From UMGS1470 sp051889215 (lineage in GTDB: Bacteria; Bacillota; Clostridia; Christensenellales; UBA1242), in assembly GCA_051889215.1 (NCBI GenBank), contig JBJFDC010000017.1, forward strand, positions 1-16,528: a DNA stretch of 16,528 bases, written 5' to 3'. Of this stretch, positions 8,678-14,270 are shown piece by piece (position 1 is the stretch's first letter; the number at the start of each line of letters is the position of its first letter). The position numbers and the translations under genes were made by a program. The notes under the pieces are model-generated. The model searched no databases, was not told the DNA's origin, and worked only from the letters and a program-made list of their open reading frames with translations.

Positions 8678-11600
8678 TTATTTTTTCTTTTTTGCATCTT
8701 TCTTTTCTTGCATTTTTTTGATTTGTTCTGGAGATTTAACTTTCTTTCTTGTGATGATGAAGTAAGCAACAACTCCGCCCAAAATCAAGATTGCAAGAAC
8801 AAGGAGAATTATTCCCACAACTTCGGTTGGGAATTCTTTGTCAGCGCCTTCTGATGTGACTGCAAACTCTTTTACGAGTGTTGTGACGTTTCCAGCTTCG
8901 TCGGTAAGAGTGAATGTGACTTGATAGGTTCCAACTTCAGAAATTTCGTATTCAAATCCTTCAATGCTTGTTGAGTTTGCGAATTTGTTCGAGATTTCTT
9001 CGCCTGTTGTCGTGTTTTTAACAACAATTTTGAGATCGTCAAAAATGTTAATTCCTGTGTCAACATTGTCTTTTACTGTGATTTTTGCTGGGTCGATAAC
9101 AAGTGTTGAACCTGCTTTTCTATCAGAGAAATCAATTGAAGAGTCAAGTTCAAGTGTTGGTTTTTCTGTGTCGCCAACTTTAACCGCGAAACTCTTTGTT
9201 GCAGTGTTGCCAACTGTGTCAACAACAGTGTATTTGATTGTATAAGTTCCGTCGCGTCTGAAAGTGTAGTTATATGCTTCATTTTCCGCTTCAACACTTT
9301 CATAAGTTTTGTCAAGTTCAAGTGTTTTGTAAACTGAACCATTGAAAAGAACTTCGATTTTTGATTTTGACCAATCAACATCGTTCACGCCATTTGTTGA
9401 AACATTGATTCTTGGAATGTCGTATGATGCATTTTTCTCAAGTTTTTCAAATTCTTTGAATTCGTTTTCAATTGTTGGAGCAAGAGTGTTGACAACATCA
9501 ATCGTGTAGAGTGCTGATTTTGTTTCAAGCGAGCCATCACGAACTGTGTATTGAATAACAAATTTGCCTGTTGAAAGAGGTCTGAATTTGCCAAGAATGA
9601 TTGGTTCGTATTCGCCTTCTGCTGAAACGACATCAACAGTGTAGTTTGGATCATTAACTTCTTCGCCATCGCCATTTTTTACACTTGGGATTGGAAGGGT
9701 CAAACTTTCTCCGAGTTCGAGAGTTTGAACTGTTTCGTCAAAAATTGGTTTTATGATTGTTGGAGCAACAGTTCCGCGAACTTCGTTTGTTTTGAAGGTA
9801 TAAACAAATGTGTTTCCAGCAATGTCTGTGACGACATATGAAACTCTATATTCACCGGATTTTGAAGCTTTGAATTTTGCTCCACTAACTTTGAGTCCGC
9901 CTGCCACTTTTTCGAGTTTTTTGCCCGAAACAGCAACTGATTGTCCGTCTTTGTCATAAACTTTGATAACAACAGAAAGATAATCAACTTTGTCATCGCT
10001 AAACACCATGGTTGGAAGTTTGAGTTCGCTGAATTGGTCTTTTATTGCGTCCATATCGTCATCGTCTGTCACACTGCCAGCAACAAGACCTGGAAGAGTT
10101 GTGTCGGAGATGTCAACAACTTCAACTGTTTTTGTCATGCTGCCAGTTGCGCCATCATCGTTTGTGACCTCAACCTTGATTGAAAGCACACCAGCTTTTG
10201 TTGTTTTGATTGTGTATTTGCCAGCTTCCAAATCGGTTAGTTCCGTCCAATCGGCTTCCCCTGCTTGTTGATAGAAAGTTCTAACAACCATTCTGTCGTC
10301 GTTATCATCAGTTGCAGTTGGTTTTTCAAATGTGATTTCTTCGCCAAGTTTGACTTGTTTTGGAAGAACTGTTCCGAACTCAATTTCTGGTGTTGATGGA
10401 GAATATGCATCAACAAGTTCCATCGTATATGATTTTGTTGTGTCATTCTTTGATGAATCAACAGCTGTGTAGGAAACGGTATAGATTCCACTCTTGAATG
10501 CTTCTTCTTTTCCGTCAACATTATAGTTGTTGTCATAGTAGTTGAAGATAACATAGTTGTCAATGTTTGCGCTGTCGGCAAATGTTGCGGCATTATAGTT
10601 GATAATCACTGGTTTTTTGCTGTCTGCGCTTCCGATTGTGCCTTCATCAAGGGTGTATGTTTTTATTCTATAGATTTCTCTCTTATATGAGATTTCTTCT
10701 CCTGAATTGTCGGTTGCATAAATTGCAGGAAGAACAATGTTTTCGAGACCGAATTTTGATGGAACTGTGTGGCTGAGGTCAACAATTTCTTCACCTTCGA
10801 GTCTTCCGAAATAAACAACTGGGTCTTTTGAGTCTTTTACGTCTTTGATTGTGAATGAAAAGCTATCCGCCTCTGTTCCAAAAACATTTTTGATTGTGTA
10901 TTTAACAACATAATCGCCTTTTTCTGTTGGTGTGAAGACGCCATCTTTGAGCATTGATGATTTGTCAACTCCACCTTTTGTGATTGAAATTGTGTAATAC
11001 ACATCAACTTTTTCGCCAGTTTCTTTGTTTGTTCCCGAAACTGTTGGAAGTTTTGTCTCAACACCAAGAACTGCTGTTGTTGGCTTTGTTGAGTTGAACG
11101 AATAATTCAAAGTGTAATCGTTGTTGTATGTGTTGTTCACATTGAGTGAAAATTGTTTTTGCGCTGCAACTGTGCCACCTGGAAGCGAATATGTGTATGT
11201 GAAAATATATTCACCTGCAACATCTGGCTTGAAAGTGTTGTCTGCAGAAACAACTGCGGTTGAACCGCTTGGTTTTTGAACTGAAATTTCAACAACCGCA
11301 CCGTCAACTGGTTCTTTTGTTTTGCTTGAAACAACTTCAGGCATTGGAAGAAGAATTGTTCCATCAAATCCCTTTGCTTTTATTGCGTCTGAAATTTCAA
11401 TATTCATCTCGCTTGGAATAATTCTGTTTGTGTTCTCTGGGAATTCAAAATAATATCCACTTTTTGTCACCTTGATGACTTTTTCAGAAAGCACATATTC
11501 GGTTGATGAGCCACTTGTCAAATAATAGACAACGCGGTAGTCCCCAACCATTTGAGGGACAAATCCGTCGCTATCAAGCGTGACAAGTCTGTTTGATGGG

Positions 11601-11833
11601 TCCAAAACTTTAACCTCGCAAGTTGCTGGTTTTGTGACTTTGATTTTCCCCTCGTCCTCGCCAATGACATATTCTGTTGAAAAGCCCTCAATTTGTGCTT
11701 GTTCAACTGTTGTTGTGTAGTCAAAAGCAGGATCTGGTTCAGCATAAGCAACATTACCCAGCGTTGGCAAAACAAGTCCCGAAGCCAAAGTCATGCAGCC
11801 AAGTGCCATAAAAAATTTTGCTGTTTTTTTCAT
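8678..11833 (-). CDS. Large secreted, membrane-anchored surface protein with nine Ig-like repeats
   Basis: A protein of about 1051 residues. A signal peptide (KK, hydrophobic core, cleavage probably after NVAYA, about residue 31) is followed by nine tandem beta-sandwich modules of roughly 80-130 residues. Each ends in a recognisable strand pair such as GTYTIKYTVVDTVGN, SGEYRVSYVVTDIAGN, KGDYVVKYTIKNVFG or VGTYQVTFTLTDEAGN. This pattern is typical of bacterial Ig-like/HYR-type domains. A single transmembrane helix (about residues 1005-1027, VVGIILLVLAILILGG...) and a Lys-rich tail end the protein, so the repeats face outward and the tail is cytoplasmic. No LPXTG sortase motif is present. A structural or adhesive surface role is inferred. 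Two adjacent ATGs exist (11836 and 11833); AGGAG is 4 nt from the first and 7 nt from the second, so the second is preferred. It has its own promoter and terminator. Confidence 0.85.
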   Translation of the reverse strand: MKKTAKFFMALGCMTLASGLVLPTLGNVAYAEPDPAFDYTTTVEQAQIEGFSTEYVIGEDEGKIKVTKPATCEVKVLDPSNRLVTLDSDGFVPQMVGDYRVVYYLTSGSSTEYVLSEKVIKVTKSGYYFEFPENTNRIIPSEMNIEISDAIKAKGFDGTILLPMPEVVSSKTKEPVDGAVVEISVQKPSGSTAVVSADNTFKPDVAGEYIFTYTYSLPGGTVAAQKQFSLNVNNTYNNDYTLNYSFNSTKPTTAVLGVETKLPTVSGTNKETGEKVDVYYTISITKGGVDKSSMLKDGVFTPTEKGDYVVKYTIKNVFGTEADSFSFTIKDVKDSKDPVVYFGRLEGEEIVDLSHTVPSKFGLENIVLPAIYATDNSGEEISYKREIYRIKTYTLDEGTIGSADSKKPVIINYNAATFADSANIDNYVIFNYYDNNYNVDGKEEAFKSGIYTVSYTAVDSSKNDTTKSYTMELVDAYSPSTPEIEFGTVLPKQVKLGEEITFEKPTATDDNDDRMVVRTFYQQAGEADWTELTDLEAGKYTIKTTKAGVLSIKVEVTNDDGATGSMTKTVEVVDISDTTLPGLVAGSVTDDDDMDAIKDQFSELKLPTMVFSDDKVDYLSVVIKVYDKDGQSVAVSGKKLEKVAGGLKVSGAKFKASKSGEYRVSYVVTDIAGNTFVYTFKTNEVRGTVAPTIIKPIFDETVQTLELGESLTLPIPSVKNGDGEEVNDPNYTVDVVSAEGEYEPIILGKFRPLSTGKFVIQYTVRDGSLETKSALYTIDVVNTLAPTIENEFKEFEKLEKNASYDIPRINVSTNGVNDVDWSKSKIEVLFNGSVYKTLELDKTYESVEAENEAYNYTFRRDGTYTIKYTVVDTVGNTATKSFAVKVGDTEKPTLELDSSIDFSDRKAGSTLVIDPAKITVKDNVDTGINIFDDLKIVVKNTTTGEEISNKFANSTSIEGFEYEISEVGTYQVTFTLTDEAGNVTTLVKEFAVTSEGADKEFPTEVVGIILLVLAILILGGVVAYFIITRKKVKSPEQIKKMQEKKDAKKKK

Positions 11834-11857
11834 CATATCTCTCCTGTCATGTTTTTA

Positions 11858-11881
11858 CATAACCCAAAGTTTTGGATTATG
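11858..11881. promoter_or_regulatory. Near-perfect 24-bp dyad in the surface-protein leader
   Basis: CATAACCCAAA, GT, TTTGGATTATG: two 11-base arms with a single mismatch (which would be a G-U wobble in RNA). It lies between the predicted start (about 11892) and the ribosome binding site of the Ig-like protein gene. The symmetry and position suit a repressor operator or a leader hairpin. Confidence 0.45.
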
Positions 11882-11898
11882 TATATTGATACTTATAA

Positions 11899-11927
11899 AT
11901 TCTATACAAAAGCCCCAGCGATGTCAA
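11899..11927 (-). promoter_or_regulatory. Promoter of the Ig-like surface protein gene
   Basis: On the minus strand, consensus TTGACA (11922-11927), 17 nt, TAGAAT (11899-11904). The start is expected near 11892, giving a leader of about 60 nt that contains the dyad at 11858-11881. Confidence 0.7.
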
Positions 11928-12040
11928 ACAAAAGACGACAATTTCCGCATGCTATAAAAATTTGTTCAACATTATTGTATTGATAACAAAAATTTTTATC
12001 CTGACAACTTTTGTCGAAAAAAGGACGAACACAATTTGCC

Positions 12041-12065
12041 GTTCTTGCATATTATGCACTAGAAC
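12041..12065. repeat. Interrupted palindrome upstream of the Cys-rich gene
   Basis: GTTCT-TGCATA-T-TATGCA-CT-AGAAC: both arm segments match, with a 2-nt bulge on one side. It lies about 70 nt before the Cys-rich gene's start. It could be an operator or a leader hairpin. No convincing promoter could be assigned in this stretch. Confidence 0.35.
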
Positions 12066-12136
12066 AAAAGAATTTTTGGAATACAAAAGATGAAATTACA
12101 TAAATTCTTTTTTCAAAATATATTTTGGAGGTACAT

Positions 12137-12340
12137 ATGGGATTCGGATTCGGTAACTTCGGTGGCCACGATTGCTGTGGATGCGACATCTGCTCACTCA
12201 TCTTCTTGCTTTTGTTGCTCCAATGCTGCGGATGCGGCAATGGATTTGGCATGGATGGCGGATGCGGGTGCGGAAGCATTTTATGGCTTATTCTTCTTCT
12301 CAACTGCTGCTGCTGCGGAAACAAACAACCAACATGCTAA
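12137..12340 (+). CDS. Small cysteine/glycine-rich hydrophobic protein
   Basis: A 67-residue protein with 14 Cys and about 15 Gly. It is built from two copies of one module offset by exactly 27 residues: Cys-rich segment, Ser, eight hydrophobic residues, Gln/Asn, Cys cluster, Gly-Asn. The first reads SLIFLLLLLQCCGCGN (20-35) and the second SILWLILLLNCCCCGN (47-62). The Cys-rich/Leu-rich pattern resembles small Clostridia proteins often auto-annotated as chorion-class high-cysteine proteins, whose role is unknown. Possibilities are a membrane-associated metal-binding peptide or a cross-linked envelope component; neither is shown. The ATG at 12137 is chosen because GGAGGT sits 5 nt upstream; an in-frame ATG at 12125 lies before that site. 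A terminator follows closely. Codons are richer in G+C than those of neighbouring genes because of the Gly/Cys content. Confidence 0.75.
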   Translation: MGFGFGNFGGHDCCGCDICSLIFLLLLLQCCGCGNGFGMDGGCGCGSILWLILLLNCCCCGNKQPTC

Positions 12341-12355
12341 TGTGAGCATAAAATC

Positions 12356-12391
12356 AAAAAATCCCACGCAATGTGGGATTTTTGTTTGTTT
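12356..12391. terminator. Bidirectional intrinsic terminator
   Basis: AAAATCCCAC, loop GCAAT, GTGGGATTTT, then a T-rich run. It lies between the convergent Cys-rich gene (plus) and GrpB-family gene (minus, stop at 12394) and, being A/T-flanked on both sides, can serve both. Confidence 0.88.
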
Positions 12392-12393
12392 TT

Positions 12394-12927
12394 TTAGTCC
12401 AAATGATACATTTTGTATGCTTTTTCCAAAATGTTTGTAATAAATTCATTTTTTGCTGCTGTATATTTTTTTCTTTCATCAGCATATTTGACCGACAATT
12501 CTTCTTTTAGTTTTTGATATTCTTTGACGCTTTCAGGGTGATCCAAAAGATATTTTTTGAAGTATACAAATTCGTTCCAATATTCGCTGCCCAACAACTG
12601 AATATGAATGTAGTGAGTTCTGCATTCCGGAGCACCTTTTCTTGCCAAAATTTCGCCCCTATCTTCATAAGCATTCAACATGTCATAGCCCGCATCTTCC
12701 AAACACTTTGCAACTTGAAAAAGAATTTCTTCGGTTTTTGCACCAATGGCAATGTCGATGATGGGTTTTGCACTAAGCCCAGGGATTGAAGTGCTCCCAA
12801 CATGCTCAATTCTCACATCAAAATCCTTGAGAAGTTGTTTAAGAATTTTTTCTTCCTTTGCATATTCATCTGCCCAAGTTGGATCATATGGATATACTGT
12901 GACCAAATTTTTATTCAAACCAATCAT
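12394..12927 (-). CDS. GrpB family protein (UPF0157, nucleotidyltransferase-like fold)
   Basis: A 177-residue protein with the family signature EHVGSTSIPGLSAKPIIDI (41-59), an N-terminal VYPYDPTWADEY block (11-22) and HYIHIQLLGSEYWNE in the middle. The full family length is present. GrpB proteins have a nucleotidyltransferase-like fold, and GSTSIPG...KPIIDI corresponds to the GS...D metal/nucleotide site, but the biochemical function is not established. The start is supported by AAAGGAG, 7 nt before the ATG. It stands alone between its own promoter and a terminator shared with the Cys-rich gene. Confidence 0.9.
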   Translation of the reverse strand: MIGLNKNLVTVYPYDPTWADEYAKEEKILKQLLKDFDVRIEHVGSTSIPGLSAKPIIDIAIGAKTEEILFQVAKCLEDAGYDMLNAYEDRGEILARKGAPECRTHYIHIQLLGSEYWNEFVYFKKYLLDHPESVKEYQKLKEELSVKYADERKKYTAAKNEFITNILEKAYKMYHLD

Positions 12928-12958
12928 TTTTGTTTCTCCTTTATATAAAGTTAAATAA

Positions 12959-12987
12959 ATTATACAAAAAATTTATATCAAAATCAA
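12959..12987 (-). promoter_or_regulatory. Promoter of the GrpB-family gene
   Basis: On the minus strand, TTGATT (12982-12987), 17 nt, perfect TATAAT (12959-12964), about 30 nt ahead of the start codon. Confidence 0.75.
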
Positions 12988-13000
12988 TATGTTTGTTTTG

Positions 13001-14143
13001 TTATATTTTCCTTTCTTGTTTTTCTTCAATCAATGATTGAAGAACTTTGGTCTTGATTTTATAAAAACTTAAATCATCATACACTGGTTCATCTTTTTTG
13101 TGTCTATCAGACCCTTTTGTGACGCACAAATTTTGATTATTTGCCACAACGAGCAACTCGTCAAAAAACTCTTGTTTTGATTTGAAATTGAGTTCCAAAC
13201 CCCAAAATCCACCTGCGCAATTTTTTACTTTGCTAATCAAATTGACTTTTTCATGTTCTGGGTGCGCAAAAACTGTTATCCCCTCTTTGTTGAGATTATA
13301 GATTGAAACTTGTCCATATTCGTCAACCGAAATTGAACCAGAAACTGGATATTCGGGGAAATATGCGTCATCAACACCCCTGACTCCAAGGATTGACAAC
13401 ATAAATCTTCTGTTGTCTTGAACATCAATATTTTGATATTTGTTGTCCAAATATGCAAATCTTTCATTTTTTAGGCGCTGTCTTTCAAGGCAAGCATCGT
13501 TGTCGTTATATTCTCTAACAAGGCGATATAATTCTTTTGTTTTGAGTCCTGCTTGATTGAACTTTGTCGCCAAATAATCAACAAGGGGTGCATAGTCGGG
13601 AATTGTGTGATTTCTTTTCAAATACTTCAAAAAATCCTTGTATCCGACTTTTATTTTGTAATTGTTGAATATCTCTTGATAGAATGAACTTTGCAAAATT
13701 CGAGAAATTTGAATTTTTGCGCGATTATAATATGATTTGTTCAATTTTTTTATGTCGCCATTTATTGCTTTACTTTTTGGATTAACAAAATATTTTAATA
13801 TATGACACATTGTTTTGTAGTCCTTAAAACTCACGGTGTGCTCAATCCCAGGAATGATGATTGGCGCGTTTTGAGGAAGCGCGTGGGTTTTTATCATTTT
13901 ATACAAATCGTCATACACCGAAACCGAGTCGTGATCGGTTATTGAAATGATTTCAAAGCCATATTTGATTGACTCCTCAATGATGTCTTGAAGCGTTTGT
14001 TTTCCATCAGTTGAATGATTTGAATGCATGTGCAAGTCGCAAAGAACATCTTCTTCATTGTTTTTTGCTTTATTTTTTAGCAATTCGGAAATTTGAAATT
14101 CAATTTTTTTGTTATATTTTTTCCAAAACTTTCTATTGTTCAT
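13001..14143 (-). CDS. PHP-domain metal-dependent phosphoesterase
   Basis: A 380-residue PHP-superfamily protein, probably a phosphatase or nuclease using two or three metal ions. All usual metal-site blocks are visible: DLHMHSNHSTDG (36-47), ITDHDSV (68-74), PGIEHTV, MCHILKYF, then FAHPEHE, GLELN and KGSDRH towards the C-terminus. An insertion of about 120 residues rich in Lys/Tyr/Asn sits between the fourth and fifth blocks, making it longer than the usual 220-290 residues. The ATG at 14143 is preferred over an upstream one (14200) because GGAGGAAAT directly precedes it and because a strong promoter overlaps the longer frame. Being preceded by its own promoter, it appears monocistronic. The natural substrate is not identifiable. 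Confidence 0.85.
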   Translation of the reverse strand: MNNRKFWKKYNKKIEFQISELLKNKAKNNEEDVLCDLHMHSNHSTDGKQTLQDIIEESIKYGFEIISITDHDSVSVYDDLYKMIKTHALPQNAPIIIPGIEHTVSFKDYKTMCHILKYFVNPKSKAINGDIKKLNKSYYNRAKIQISRILQSSFYQEIFNNYKIKVGYKDFLKYLKRNHTIPDYAPLVDYLATKFNQAGLKTKELYRLVREYNDNDACLERQRLKNERFAYLDNKYQNIDVQDNRRFMLSILGVRGVDDAYFPEYPVSGSISVDEYGQVSIYNLNKEGITVFAHPEHEKVNLISKVKNCAGGFWGLELNFKSKQEFFDELLVVANNQNLCVTKGSDRHKKDEPVYDDLSFYKIKTKVLQSLIEEKQERKI

Positions 14144-14165
14144 ATTTCCTCCAACAAATAATATA

Positions 14166-14194
14166 ATTATAAAACAAAGACGCCAAAATTTCAA
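14166..14194 (-). promoter_or_regulatory. Promoter of the PHP-domain gene
   Basis: On the minus strand, TTGAAA (14189-14194), 17 nt, perfect TATAAT (14166-14171). The start codon at 14143 lies 22 nt further on, so the leader is short and contains the GGAGG site. Confidence 0.78.
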
Positions 14195-14216
14195 TAGCAA
14201 CTTTATCCAAATAGAA

Positions 14217-14250
14217 CAAAAAACCCCACATTTTTGTGGGATTTTTTGTT
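14217..14250 (-). terminator. Intrinsic terminator after the second surface protein gene
   Basis: On the minus strand, AAAAATCCCACA, loop AAAA, TGTGGGGTTTTT, fully paired if one U-G wobble is allowed, followed by T residues. It ends the transcript of the gene at 14271. Confidence 0.85.
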
Positions 14251-14270
14251 TTGTTCATAAGTCAAACCTT

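Noticed and set aside
12007..12046. Gram-positive LexA (SOS) box upstream of the Cys-rich gene, from CGAAC and GTTC half-sites
   Set aside because: The half-sites CGAAC and GTTCT are 10 nt apart instead of the 4 nt expected for the CGAAC-N4-GTTCG box.
12090..12440. 116-codon plus-strand frame overlapping the Cys-rich gene
   Set aside because: It is a shifted-frame shadow with no ribosome binding site, and it crosses the terminator; the Cys-rich frame has GGAGGT at the right distance and an internal duplication.
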